DNA from: Takakia lepidozioides
Taxonomy: Eukaryota; Streptophyta; Takakiopsida; Takakiales; Takakiaceae
Assembly (NCBI GenBank): GCA_030704615.1
Contig: CM060732.1
Location: 65,081,053 to 65,145,052 of the forward strand
Reading direction: 5' to 3'
Length of the DNA stretch: 64,000 bases
The first letter of the stretch is position 1. Each line of letters begins with the position of its first letter. Shown piece by piece: positions 1-11,727 of this stretch. The notes beneath the pieces are model-generated. The model was given only the letters and a program-made list of their open reading frames with translations. It was not told the origin of the DNA and ran no database searches. Both the position numbers and the translations under genes were made by a program.

Positions 1-1130
1 CCTTCATTAGCAGTGCCTGAATTTATCAATTGTACCGCTGCTGCTGCGGTTTACAGTTGACCATCTACCCATGCAGGTTTCTTGTAGCTATCATTCTACA
101 GGGAATCATACGTGATATGGTGCTTGAAATCCGGCCCTTGGATGAATCTGGACAAATGATTTGTCTTTGTAAACATAGTCTGGACAGCCGCATTGAGAAG
201 ATGAGGGATAATGTTCTGAAAATGAACTCCACGCTTCTTTCACAATTCGATGACGAAAAACATTCACTTTTTTGTCCATTGTCCCACCATTGACTGGGGT
301 CGGAAAATTGTTCATCTCCTCATCTCTGTTATCTTTTTTTGGATACTTTCATGCTGCCACATCGACAGTAACTTATCAAAGTCACTCCAAACCACCACAG
401 ATCCACCCAACGAGCTAATTTACAGAATTCAATATGCATCTCAGGGCAGAGTCTGATGAGAGGGCAAAACAAGCAGAAATAGGTTGAAGAAGAAGGTGCC
501 CTCACCACATTGTCCTTGACCTTGTTTCATGTCCCATGGAGACCTGCTAGCAGCTGACACTGACAGACATTCACCTTTATGCCTCGATTGTCCCACCATT
601 GACGGGGGTCAGAAAAGTATTCATTCCACAGCTTCTCCTCATCTCTGTTACCTATTTTTGGATACTTTCCTGTTGTCACACTGGCAGTATCATGTCAAAG
701 TCACTCCAAACTATCAAAGGTTAACTCAACCAGCTAATTTGCAGAATTCAACATGAAAATTTAGGGCCGATTCTGATAAGAGGGGAAAACAGGGTGAAAT
801 GTGTTGAAGAAGGTGACTGCATTAGCAGTGCTTCGTTCTATCAATTGTGCCGCTACCGCTGCTGTTTTCAGTTGACTGCGGTCGGAAAAGTGTTCACTCC
901 AAAGTTTCTCCTCATCTTTGCTATCTGTTTTTGGATATTTTCCTACTGCCACATCGGCAGTAACTTGTCAAAGTCACTCCAAACCACCACAGATCCACCT
1001 ACGAGCTAACTTACAGAATTCAATATACATCTCAGGGCCGAGTCTGATGCAAGGGCAAAACAGGCTGAAATAGGTCGAAGAAGAAGGTGCCCTCACCACA
1101 TTGTCCATGACCTTGTGTCATCATCCATGC
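1..1130. repeat. Three-copy degenerate tandem repeat (about 270-320 bp unit)
   Basis: The block near 318 (cctcatctctgtt) recurs near 638 and 910. Each is followed by a shared stretch containing 'caaagtcactccaaac', then 'cagaattcaa' and 'agtctgat'. The opening bases of the window resemble 812-870 (attagcagtgc...atcaattgt), so a fourth partial unit starts at the edge. Short open frames on both strands are repeat-derived and show no known domain. Confidence 0.8.
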
Positions 1131-2174
1131 AGGATTTGGCTGACCATCACCCCCAAAAAACCTCTTGTGTGTGCTGCTTGTGTCTGTAGACGGGTAATGT
1201 CGGGTTGGTCTGTGAGAACCACCAAGGTGTAGCTGAGCAGGCAGAGATTGAAAAAATGCTTGCTAAGACCAAGCTGAATCTCCCAAGAACCTTGTAAACA
1301 TCATGAACAATACCAAATCATGGTACTAAGAGCCCACACTTGCAGGATGGACAAACTTCTTCACATCACACATTCAGAAAAGCGACACCTTGCAATTGAG
1401 GTTGTCCCACCATGTGCAAGAGTTGCTGATGTGTACTCACAATCTGTGAACGTCTCCAACGTCTCCATCTGCGAGTCGCGATCGGCTTGTGAAACCCCTC
1501 CTGCGGTTCAACAAGATCAAGACACGGGCAGGTTGGGCAGTTTCAAAAAACTGGCGTGACGAGTTCTATTCACGTTTCTCGGGCGGGCAGTTTGGGCAGA
1601 CCCGACAGAATTTGACGATGAAACGTGGCGACGATGATGTGGCGACGAAAACGTGGTACTTTGGCACCCTATTCCTGCTCTATGCTAAACTAGCTTCCGA
1701 CCTTCGGTCGTCGCTAGAATTTCCTAATCCTTTATTCTACAAATACAGGCTCGCAAGTGAGAGGGGAGCAAGGGGGGGGGGTAAGCGTAGTCTGCTCCAA
1801 TATTATTTCTATTTAACTATTTATATCCGGAAGATAATAGAAATAATGTAGGAACTTAATGCACACGTGCAACCTCTGACAAGAAGGTCGCCGGTTTCCG
1901 GCATGTCAAATCTTCCCCACTCTCTCTTGAGAGTGCCATGGAACTGACGGAGTGTCAACTCCAGTCGGGGTGACAATGGGTTACACGACGAGGTGTGTAA
2001 CTCGACTTGGGGTTACACAGAATGGAGTGTAACTCCAGTCGGTGTAACCCACACTTGGTCTCAAAATTTGTCTAAGTCGAAATATGGCTAAGTTTAAAAT
2101 GGACTAACCAGTGTTCCATGAGAAATCGGGGTTATAGGAAGTTACACCAATTTGGAGGGTTACATTGTAAGAGT
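1131..2174. other. Intergenic; short GTAACTC-type repeats near 1,930-2,060
   Basis: No gene is recognised. Around 1,938-2,040 a motif of roughly 45 bp containing 'aactccagtcgg' and 'gtgtaactc' is repeated about three times with variation. A frame at 1,489-1,851 (about 120 codons) has no recognisable domain and is not called. Confidence 0.5.
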
Positions 2175-2241
2175 CTCCCATCAAGAATCGAACCTTGAAC
2201 CTCGCCGCCTGCAATGCTATCACCTTAACGGCACGCTACCC
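2175..2241 (-). other. tRNA-like sequence (tRNA relic or SINE head)
   Basis: On the minus strand this 67-base stretch has a B-box-like GGTTCGATTC flanked by a 5-bp TCAAG/CTTGA stem, as in a tRNA T arm. Upstream is an A-box-like TAGC...GGTGATAGC. The acceptor stem does not pair convincingly and no CCA or intron pattern is clear. It is therefore more likely a tRNA relic or the polymerase III head of a SINE or miniature retroelement than a working tRNA. Confidence 0.4.
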
Positions 2242-3519
2242 ACCACAGCTTGCAACCCACCAGTGTTGGACTGGTATCGTATTTTCAACACACCAGGCTG
2301 GTACTGGTTGTCATGGTTTTGTTTGTGATTAGTTAGAAATAGTTATTTCTAGTTAATTAGGACATTATACATTTATATTTGTATTTTATTGGCATTGGGA
2401 CTTCATTTGGTTCCATGTGCCAAGTGAGGTAGCAAACCTCACTTGGGACATGGGGAGGTTATCTCCACATGAGACGTAGGCAGGCTCGTTTTCTTCTAGT
2501 CGAGCCTCTCGAGGCCTCTCTCACCGCCATAGCTCTAGTACTTGAGATGGAGAGTGGGTGAGGTATGTATGGTGGAGTCCTTTAGCAAAGGTGTCATTGG
2601 CTTGACTTATATAACGTGATAGAGTGGTTTTTCCTCTTTTCACCATTTCCGTATCACTAGAGGAAGACCTGCTTACATCGATGAGTGCAAGGTGTTAGCA
2701 TAATTAGCACTTGTGTGGAGGAGAACTTGGTAGATAGCTCTTAAGTTACAAGGTGTTACAAGGTTTGCAAGAGGAAAGCCTTGTGGTGTTTATGTACAAG
2801 AGGAGGTCTTCAAGGAGAGCCCTATTGAAAAGTTTGAGAGCTTGTGAAGCAGCTCTTATTTTGCAAGTGTTGCAGGGTTTGAGGAGTTCAAGAAGAGCTC
2901 GGGTGTTAAGGAAGCAAGCGGTGCATGTGTGGAGCATGGTTTCAGCTTGTAGGAGTCTTCAATTTCAAGCTTAGGAGAGCTATGAGTGGAGGTAGACATC
3001 TGATTTCTCTTTGGGGCAGAATAGTGTATTTGTAGAGATGAGGTTTCAATCCCAAGCTTGGGAAGAGCATGTCTATGGAAGTGGCAAGTGCAGGGCTGGA
3101 TTAGGAGCTCTAAGAGGTGCACTATGGCCATGGAAGGAAGCACACTATGAGTACATGCGATGGCTAGAAGAGGGTATGCCATAGAAAGCTCAATAGCTTG
3201 TTCTATGTTTGTTTCAATAAGTTCCATAGAGAAAGAGAGCTTGTTGTGTGGCAAATAGCTTGCTCAGGGAGTTAAAGGCACTCTTGGTGGTCTATTGATG
3301 CTCAAGAAACCAGAACAGCACCTCTGGTTGCTCCGTAAAAGCCATAGCTCGTTGCAGCAATCGCAGAGGCAAAACGGCGCAAACCCTAGCTTGGGAACGC
3401 ATGGGAACGCTTGGAAACGCGTGTGAACTCCTTGGGAACTTTTGGGAATGTATGGGAACGTGTGGGAACCATTGCCCCAGAGTTGGGAGCACCACCATTG
3501 TCCCATCGGATCAACAATT
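2242..3519. other. Intergenic, no gene recognised
   Basis: The sequence from about 2,740 to 3,250 is rich in 'aagag', 'gtttgag' and 'cttgt' words and has open frames on both strands. None resembles a known protein. Near 3,400-3,470 there are several copies of 'gggaac' and 'gggaacg'. Confidence 0.4.
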
Positions 3520-3930
3520 GAGTCAGTGGATGACAATCGGTGCTCTTGGATGAGAATCGGTTGTAGTGGATGAAACTGTGCCAGCAGATGAAATTTCGTC
3601 AGCGGATGAACTATCACACTGTTGGATGAAAAATCGCGGCGATGGATGAAATCGTGGCAGCGGATGAACTATTGTGCCATCGGATGAAAAATCGTGGCAA
3701 CGGATGAAACTGCGTCAGCGAATGAAATTGTGGCAGCGGATGAACTATCGTGCCATCGGATGAAAAATTGCAGCAACGGTTGAAACTGCGCCAGCAGATG
3801 AAATATCGCACCAGTGGATGAAATATCGCACGGACGGATGAACTATCGCGGCGGATGAACTATCGGACCTACGGATGAGAAATCGCGGTTTTGGATGAAA
3901 TTTGGTAAGTGACGGATGAAAAATCGACTG
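3520..3930. repeat. GGATGAA minisatellite (about 20-bp unit)
   Basis: The core 'cggatgaa' followed by 'ctatcg', 'aaatcg' or 'actgcg' recurs about every 20 bases with substitutions and small indels, giving some twenty units. It yields meaningless open frames on the minus strand. Confidence 0.85.
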
Positions 3931-3943
3931 ACTGTGGATATTT

Positions 3944-4440
3944 TTGGAGCCTTTTAGGGGCTTGTTTGAGGACTATTTGGGGTCTATTGAGGCCAATATC
4001 TTGCAGGTATTGGGGCCTGCTTTGAGGACTATTTGGGGTCTATTGAGGCCAATATCTTGCAGGCTTGTGGAGCCTGCTTGGGGCTGTTTGAAGGACTATT
4101 TGGGGTCCTTTGAGGCCAATATTTTGCAGGCCTGTGGAGCCTTGTGAGGGCTGGTTGGATGACGATTGGAGGTCCTTGGAGGCCCATATTGGGCAGACTT
4201 ATGGAACTTTCTAAGAGCTCTTTAGGGGACTATTGGAGGTCCTTGGAGGCCAATACTTGGCAGATTTGAGGAGCTTCTTAAGGGTTGTTGGAGGACTGTT
4301 GGAGGTCCTTGGAGGCCAATACTTGGCAGATTTGTGGAGCTTCTTAAGGGCTGTTTGGAGGACTGTTGGAGGCCCTTGGAGGCCATATTGGGCAGGCTTG
4401 TGGAACCATTGTGAGGGCTGGTTGGAGACCTTGGAGGTCA
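3944..4440. repeat. Degenerate tandem repeat (about 55-70 bp unit)
   Basis: Units contain 'gaggccaatat(c)ttgcagg' or the variant 'ggaggccaatacttggcag', near 3,988, 4,043, 4,109, 4,178, 4,246, 4,311 and 4,378. They are linked by 'gaggact(a)ttgg'. The second half of the array (from about 4,160) has drifted into a variant subfamily. Short frames across it are repeat products. Confidence 0.8.
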
Positions 4441-5951
4441 CTAATTGGCGGGCGCCTAGGGTCTTTTGGTGGACTGTTTAGAGTCCAAGTTTGCGAACTT
4501 CTTGAACCTCGGTGGGTCTATGTTAGGGGCTGATTGAGGGCAGATTTAAGAAATTCATGACAATAATTTGAGGGCTTTTGAGAGTTATTGAGATGTTCTT
4601 TAAGGATAGTCTTATCTATTGCTTGAGCAAAAGTGAGTGTGAAGATAGGAGGAGTAATGGGATGAGAGCATTCTGGGCTTAGAGATTGCTTTAGCTTCCT
4701 TTCTCTATAGTCTTCCATCATTCTTGTAGGCCAAAGTTTTTCCGTAAGCGGAGGCAGAGCTAGTTTGGATAGAGACTTGGCCATCTTGCAGGTTTATTGA
4801 AGCCGCAAGGAGATCGATTGATTTAAGCTGTGGGAGGTGTTGTTGTTTGAGTTTCCTCTATTTGGATCTTCCTCCCACACATGCATGCTTGACTGTGCGC
4901 CATGCTAGTTTGGTTTGGGTGCTTGTTTTATAGGTGGTTGTGCCGGAAACATTGTGGTCGGTCAACCCTAGAACGTGCTGTCGGTGGTGAGGCTGGGGTG
5001 ATGACCAGCAGACCATCATTGTTTCTCCTATGGTGAGGCTAGGTTGATGACCAGCAGACCATATGAGTGCCTGCGGTGGATGCATGTGCAGGTGCAGGTT
5101 TAGAATATGAACCTAGTATTCCAAACCATAAGCAGCAACATGTTCTCTACCCGGTTACCTTGTGGAAAGGGGGCTTAGAGACATGCTGATAACCGGTTTG
5201 AGTGTGAGTTTTCATCACGGAGGTGCCACCAGTTGCTGAGGAGAGTGCCGGTACGAGCACCAGCGATACTAGTGGGTGTACAAGACGAGGTGTGCGGTTT
5301 AGGCCACCTTCACTTTCAGTGTCTTCTAAGGAAGGTCAGACTCAGAGTTGAGAGGATTCTCGCCAAGGGTGCAAGCCATTTCCGTGCCATTGTTGTGGGA
5401 TACGATGGAGGCAATGTATGGAGCTACAAGGGGCCACGTCGGTACTCGGGAGCTGTGGGCACCATCGAGCTTGATGATTTCATACATGAGTGTATTGGAA
5501 CGGTCAGTTTTACAGAGCCTGAGGAAATCTTCAGATTAAATTATTTAGTGGGAAATGGTCAATGTTGACCCAAAAATTGGGTTTAATCCTTGAGGGTTAA
5601 AGAGTAATCACATCGTCTCTTCAAACAAGGAGTTTTCATCCACTTCCCGTTTAGAATAAGAGATAGCGTGTGGGCTCGTAAATTGGCCTTGGAACATCTC
5701 AGAACGACGGAAAACTCACTTCTCACTTTTGTCTTCCTTTGGGAAGAGGTTTTTTTTTTCGATCATGTTTAACACAGCAGAAAACGCAGAGAGGGCATTA
5801 AGGTTTAATGCTACACGCTCCAAACATCACAGAGTGCATATTTTTCCTTGGTCATTTGACTGAGTTTTAGTGTGCGCTGTCTTTTCTTCCAGGGAACTAC
5901 CTGCGATCGCCCCTAGAGATCGGAGCTTTTTTTGGTGCATACATTGGCTCA
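4441..5951. other. Intergenic; unclassified 111-codon open frame at 5,233-5,568 (+)
   Basis: The frame at 5,233-5,568 encodes a basic-to-mixed protein with phrases such as ILAKGASHFRAIVVGYDGG and FIHECIGTVSF. I do not recognise it. It lies about 400 bp upstream of a LINE fragment on the same strand and could be retroelement-derived. Nothing else in this stretch is recognised. Confidence 0.3.
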
Positions 5952-6910
5952 ATGAATGTCTTTAAGCAGCTTGAGTTGGACACCCTAAGTGTCAACAATG
6001 AAGTTGTTTCTTATGATCCTAGTCATGACGGGTGGTCCCCCAGATTGATGACGATGCCAGAATCTGCCTTCATTTATCCGTCACTGAAACTTCTTATTCT
6101 AGACAAATCCTTCGTTTATGTTCTTGTCAAAAAAGTTATCCTGGCAATAATTTGTCATTATTGTCATGTAGAAGGTCATGTTAAAGCTGATTGTCTCGTG
6201 CTTCTACCTGTACAAAATGCATCTATCCCGGTCCCTACTCCCTCTGCTGCGATTAACGCTGACATGTCCTTGAATACGCAGAATTCAGAGGCGGGGCCAT
6301 CAAGGAAAAAGACTAATATCTCTCCTCAGGATCCTCAGGAGGCTCTCCCTGCCAAGAGATCGATGGGAGACATCTTTCCATCTTTTTTCCCCATCAGTCA
6401 GCACGAAAGGAAAAGACATTGTTTAAAATGTACAACACATTGTCAATGGCTCATTGAGATTAGTTATGCGGTGGGATCCGGCCAGACCTTCGATACTTTG
6501 TCTACTGCAAAGCGGAATCATCGGAGCTCAATAGATTCAAAGAACTTGCTCTTAAGCATAAAGTTGGGATTAATTGGTCACTAAAGAGGGAGAAGATGTC
6601 GGCCTATTTCTTCCAGAAATGTAAGCAACGACAAGCTGCTACGTCTATCTGTTCACTACGTGCAGATGCGACAAGAATCTCCCAGTCGAAAACCTCTTTG
6701 GAGCTATCTGCCCATCTAACGAAGGGACTGCTTGGACTTGTATATTGTGCTCCAATCTGTCCCACATATCTTTATGAAACGGAGCAATCCCGCTTGTCTG
6801 CCCCTCTACTTCACGAAAATTGCTCTCAGCGGTGGAAGCGCTGAGCTCGAAGACATCCCAAGAGTTGGATGACCTATCTGTTGAGCGGGGGATACTAAAG
6901 CGTGAGCTTG
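5952..6910 (+). mobile_element. LINE fragment: ORF1-like zinc knuckle plus start of reverse-transcriptase ORF
   Basis: The frame at 5,952-6,584 contains CHYCHVEGHVKADC, a perfect C-X2-C-X4-H-X4-C zinc knuckle (bases about 6,150-6,195) of the kind found in retroelement ORF1/Gag. From about 6,500 another frame reads ELNRFKELALKHK and then SAYFFQKCKQRQAATSI. This matches the stretch linking endonuclease and reverse transcriptase in plant LINEs (usually '...K.EK.S.FFF...KQRQ...I'). The endonuclease that should lie between them is missing, so the copy is internally deleted. No catalytic reverse-transcriptase motif remains. Family assignment is by resemblance only. Confidence 0.65.
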
Positions 6911-8494
6911 GAATCATGAGCTAGTGAGCGTGTAAGCTTGACTATAAGGGCATAATACCGTGGAATACATTCCCATAACCGCTGAAATAGGCCCCACATA
7001 TGGGATGATGACACCAAATAAAATAGAGAGCAGAACCCAAATTGCAACACTGAAGGATCGAGTTATAGTAGATCAAGTTATAAACAAACAGGAGAAAAAA
7101 ACAATTGAGTTTAAGGAATACAATTGCAGGATTGGGATTAAAAGCACCACTCGTTTAGACGAACATCCAAAGATTTTAAGAGTTTGTGCAGAACTGAATT
7201 GCATGCAACAATCAAGATTCTCGGGTCCTCAATGGTAAGTTTCCTATATTTCCCCATCAATAAAACACTGACATATATTATCGGCAAAAAAACGATCTAA
7301 AACAGTTTGTGGATTCGCCTTAGGTACTTCATCCTTGAATAAGGTAGACTCAATATGCCCTATTTCTTCTTGATAACATGAGAAGTCGGGGTTCTCGAGT
7401 CATTGGTGGCCCAATCAGGTTTCCCCGATAAGTCTTGGTGGTAGTTACTCCAACCTTGTTTCGACCATTTTCAGTCTTATCTAGAGCCTTGTAGGCATTG
7501 ATTGGGTTGTGGTGCGTTCAAGATTTTGTTTTCCCCAACGTATCATTCCCAAGGTGTCCACTATGCGGGGCCTCTCCTTCCCAGATCGGTGGGGGAATGA
7601 TGTATATGTGGCGGAAATGATCTACACACGGCACCTCGTAGTGAGTATACCCGACCACGTAGACATCTATTATTGAAGTTCGTTACTCTATTCTCCTTGA
7701 CGGTAAATTTCGTGGCCTCTAAGCTTCCATGGTTGTGTCCTAAGATAGCGACCACCGAGCCCAAATTTAGCGTAATAGGCCCAATGCAGAGATGTCCGTC
7801 TCCAGCGAAATTAGCGAGTACGTACCTCGCGCTATCCAAGAGTACTGGAATCTTGCAAATGAAGCTTATACTATCTATTTTTTGAATACAATATTCATAT
7901 TTATGAAGATGTCTTACTATTGTAAAGAACGCTGCTACTAGCAACATTCCGTGAAATGGACGTATTGTCATCATAGCCCCAAATTAATAGGACTATCCAC
8001 TATAATTGTGGCTCAAAGTGAGACCATTGGGTGATGTCTCCATGGCTAGCTATAATGTCATTCCTCCAGGTATACATGCAGACGATAAGATTAAGGAAGT
8101 CTCGAAAAAAAAAAAACTTGTTGGCATAAAACGGGACAGTCCGAGTGCAATTGAAAGAACTACGGAGTGGTTGGCACATTCTTGTATTATTGTTAATCAT
8201 TGTAACAAGGATGAAAATCAATTGTGAAATGTTTATGGAACAATTTCTTCCATATTTGCTTCTACTGACTATTATCTTTCATTTCATAACATATTCAAAT
8301 TGAATTTCACATTTTTCATGTTTGCAAACTAGAATTTCTCATAGTTTTTATTGACATTCTTCCACGGTTACAGGTCCGGAGTGGCGTTCCACGGTTATAA
8401 GTCACATTTTGACGTGACGTGAGCCTAGAAGTTTGCCATGTGGCAAGTTCATGCCATGTCATGAACGGCTCACGACGTAGTATCGTTGCATGTT
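6911..8494. other. Intergenic, no gene recognised
   Basis: Frames at 6,960-7,238 (+) and 7,561-7,974 (-) are the longest but carry no motif I know. The bases just left of the copia remnant (8,341-8,494) do not match the copia LTR at 12,838-13,076, so they are flanking DNA. Confidence 0.4.
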
Positions 8495-8531
8495 GAGACC
8501 ATACTGATATAGCTTTAGACTAAATCTAACA
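8495..8531 (-). repeat. Stub of the copia 3' LTR
   Basis: The bases 'gatatagctttagactaaa' and the terminal 'tctaaca' match the outer end of the intact LTR at 13,043-13,076. Leftward of about 8,495 the identity stops abruptly, so roughly 200 bp of this LTR is missing. Confidence 0.85.
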
Positions 8532-8541
8532 CCCCCTCTCA
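8532..8541 (-). other. copia polypurine tract
   Basis: On the minus strand GAGAGGGGG directly precedes the TGTTAG start of the 3' LTR, as expected for the plus-strand primer of an LTR retrotransposon. Confidence 0.75.
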
Positions 8542-8597
8542 ATATCAGCATCTTTCTTCTAGGGTTCTGCTCTTGAGTTTTGAAAGACTGCAAACAC

Positions 8598-11500
8598 CTA
8601 GAGCTGCTCTAAATTTCTCGAATTTTTGTTTGCCAATATCTGCAACTTGTTCTTGTGATGTAACATGCACCAGGTCGACTCTTCGCTTTCCACTTTCTCA
8701 CGAATATAATGGTAAAAAACCTCGATATGTTTCGTATGAGCGTGAAATACTAGGTTGCGAGCAATTTTTGCGCTACTCTGATTGTCACAGCTTATAACAG
8801 TAGGACCATCCTCCAAAATTCCGAGTTCTTTATAGAGTCTTCTCAACCAAACTATCTCCTTAGCACCCTCGGTGAGTGCACGATACTCAGCTTCTGTTGA
8901 GGATAATGCAACGGTAGGTTGCTTCTTCAAACTCCAAGTTACTGCACCATCACCCATTCTGAAGACATAACATGAGATTGAGTGTCGACTATCATTATCG
9001 CCAGCCCAGTCAGCATCTGTGAAACCACTTAAAGCGATGTTCACTCCTCTCTTGTATAGCAGCCCGTAGTCAACTGTTCCAGCCACATATCGAAGAATGT
9101 GATCAACAATATCCATGTGAGCTGTTTGTGGCAACTCCATGTACCTACTCACTGCTCCGACAAGATACACAAGATCAGGTCTTGTGTTTGTCGAGTATAC
9201 TAGCTTGCCAACTTTCCTCCTGTATAGAGTTTGATCAGAAGGTGCAGTGCCCATATCCATAGAAAGTTTAAGGTTCTCGATCATGGGAACAGTGTGAGGA
9301 TTGCAATCAGAAAACCCAAACTCCTCAAGCATTTTTTTAATATATCCCCTCTGCGTGATCATGATGCCTTCTTCAAGGTGAAGAAATTCAGCTCCAAGGT
9401 ACAACGTGATGAGGCCTAGATCGGTCATATCAAATGCTTGCTTGAGTTGCTGGCGCAGACAAGCGATTTTCACAATGCGATTGCCAGTCAGCAAGAGGTC
9501 ATCTACATAAAGAATTCACAAAACAATTTTGTCATCTTCATTGAAATAGTAGATGTTGTAGTCAACATTAGATCTGTGAAGACCTTGAGTCTTGAGAAAA
9601 GAGTCAATTTTAGCATACCATGCTCTCGGCGCTTGCTTAAGACCGTATAGGGCCTTCAAAAGTCTATAGACCTTCGTCTCATGGCCAAGCTTGGAGAAGC
9701 CCTCAGACTGTCGCATGTAAACCTCTTCGAACAAATCCCCGTTCAAGAATGCCGTTTTGACGTCCATGTGAACGATTTCCCAGTCCATGTGAGCTGCAAG
9801 GGCAACAAGAGAGCGGATGGTCGCCCATTTGACAACTGGAGTGAACGTTTCGTCATAGTCTATACCCTCTTTCTGCTGGAAACCTCTTGCAACAAGGTGC
9901 ACTTTCAACTTATCAGGTGAGCCATCAGCCTTTTGCTTCACTTTATACACCCATTTCGAAGTGATTGGGGTTTTCCCAAAGGGCAAATCAACCAGCTCCC
10001 AGGTCTGGTTCTTCACAATTGAATCCATTTCGGATTGCATTGCATCTTGCCACCCTGCAATCTGTGAAGCTTCATGGAAGCTCTCAGGTTCATTGATCTC
10101 GGCAATGTTGACATAGTCATCAAGAAGACGTGGCCGTCGTCGAATCCTCCTTGATTGACGTTGAATTTCTTGCTCTGGATCAGGTTGAGCTGGTAGCTCA
10201 GGTGCTGGCTTGACATGAGCTATAGGTAATTCCCTCTCAATCGGCAGATTGTTCTCATAGTCGATGTCAAGGTCAACATGTATATCAATAGCACGGGGAG
10301 ATAAGGGTTCGGGTGGAACCTCAACTTCGTCTGGAACCACAACATCGTCTACTTCATGTTGCTCTTGGAGTGAAGCTGAATGTCTCTATGATATAGGGAT
10401 ATCTCTTTTGTGCAGGAATCCTCTCAATGAATATAACATCTCTACTAACAAAAACTTTTCTAATAGTGGGATTGAATAATATGTATGCCTTGGTTTTTGT
10501 ATCATAACCCACTAGCATGCAAACTATCGACTTTGCATCTAGTTTTCCTCTGTATTGTTGGTCAACATGAACATAAGATTTGCTGCCAAATATCTTAAGA
10601 TGAGATAAGCGGGGTTTGATACCTGAATTTTTTTCATAGGGTGTCATTCCTTCATTGGTAGATGATGAACTTCGATTGAGAAGATATGCAGCTGTGTTGA
10701 CAGCTTCTGACCACAAGTATTTGGGAAGATCCGCCTCCAGAACCATACTTCTTACTCTCTCTAGTAACGTGCGGTTCTTGCGCTCGGAAACACCATTTTG
10801 TTGTGGTGTTCTAGGCTGTGTCAGCTGTCGTGTAATCCCTGGGACTGCAAGTAAGCACTAAATTCGTGAGACAAGAACTCGCCTCCACGGTCTGAGTGTA
10901 AGCACTTTATCGTCTTCCCTGTAGCATTTTCTATCATCTGTTGGAAGATCTTGAACTTCTGCAGTGTTTCGTCCTTTATTCTCAGAAAATATACCCACGT
11001 ATATCGGCTAAAATCGTCGGTTATGTCCATACAACAAAGAGCAATAGGCTTACCTCATCTACCCCTCCTCGTAGAATCTTGCAGAGGCTGCTTGCTCGGT
11101 AAGCACCAACAAAAACAATTTTCGAAGAAAGCAGAACACAAGGCTACCGAAATCCTTGAGCTGCTGCACATAGACCTTTGTGGACCGCTGCAAGTCCCAT
11201 CTCTCTCATGATCAAAATATTTCATGGTGAAGGCCTTGAAAATTTAAGTGTCCTAGTCGTCTATGCCAGAGTCTAGCCACTCTACCGTGATCTATTTGAG
11301 GCATATCTTCACAGGCATTTGCTTCTATCTTTCTATTGGAACCTAGAGAATTGACAAAGCTGCTGGTGTCTAAATTATATAAGCCATTTCTCCTATTTCT
11401 AGATCCCTGTGCTACTATTCTCTTAGTGTTATTTTTATCTACAAACAAACACTTTCTATTGTCAAAGATAGCCAGGTGACCACTATCACAGATTGCTCCA

Positions 11501-11670
11501 ACTGAAAATAGATTCCGCTTCAGACTCGGTACGTAAAGAACATTAGATATCTTCGTTATTGATCCGTTCATGTTTACCTTGGCATGGCCTTTGCCAAGAA
11601 CAGTGTGTGCATGCCCACCGGCAGAGCTAACATTGTGTTGTGAGGTTCCTGATGCTACTACATCATGCAC
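8598..11670 (-). pseudogene. copia pol: protease remnant, integrase, reverse transcriptase, RNase H
   Basis: The protease region is weak: a degraded VASGTSQHN stands where D-S-G-A-S is expected. The pre-integrase motif LWHRRLGHLNFQGL lies near 11,230-11,270. The integrase core keeps DFSRYTWVYFL and HSDRGGEF (10,880-11,025) and the downstream NGVSERKNRTLLE (10,750-10,800), so all three acidic residues are visible, though in different frames. Reverse transcriptase (about 9,560-9,980) shows DVKTAFLNGDL and YGLKQAPRAWY, with YVDDLL just past an in-frame stop at 9,513-9,515. RNase H ends the region with ALSSTEAEYRALTEGAKE. Two frameshifts, stops and the inversion at 11,031-11,225 disable it. Confidence 0.9.
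11031..11225 (+). other. Internally inverted integrase segment of the copia element
   Basis: Everything else in this element is coded on the minus strand, but here the plus strand reads CLLGKHQQKQFSKKAEHK and then ELLHIDLCGPLQVPSLS. This is the integrase zinc-finger to core junction of copia polymerase. It ends with SKYFM, while the minus strand resumes immediately at 11,030 with MDITDDFSRYTW. In uninterrupted relatives these run straight on (SKYF-DDFSRYTW). The simplest reading is a roughly 195-bp inversion in situ. Confidence 0.85.
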
Positions 11671-11727
11671 CAGATCTGGATTTCCAGCGGTGATCTCAGC
11701 AGAGAGGGCCTCATCTTCATCTGCTAT

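Noticed and set aside
1320-1851. Two overlapping frames of 79 and 120 codons
   Set aside because: No domain, no splice context and repeat-rich surroundings. Chance frames are sufficient explanation.
3944-4481. Tryptophan-, leucine- and glycine-rich frames that look like membrane proteins
   Set aside because: They are translations of a tandem repeat and shift between frames with the repeat unit.
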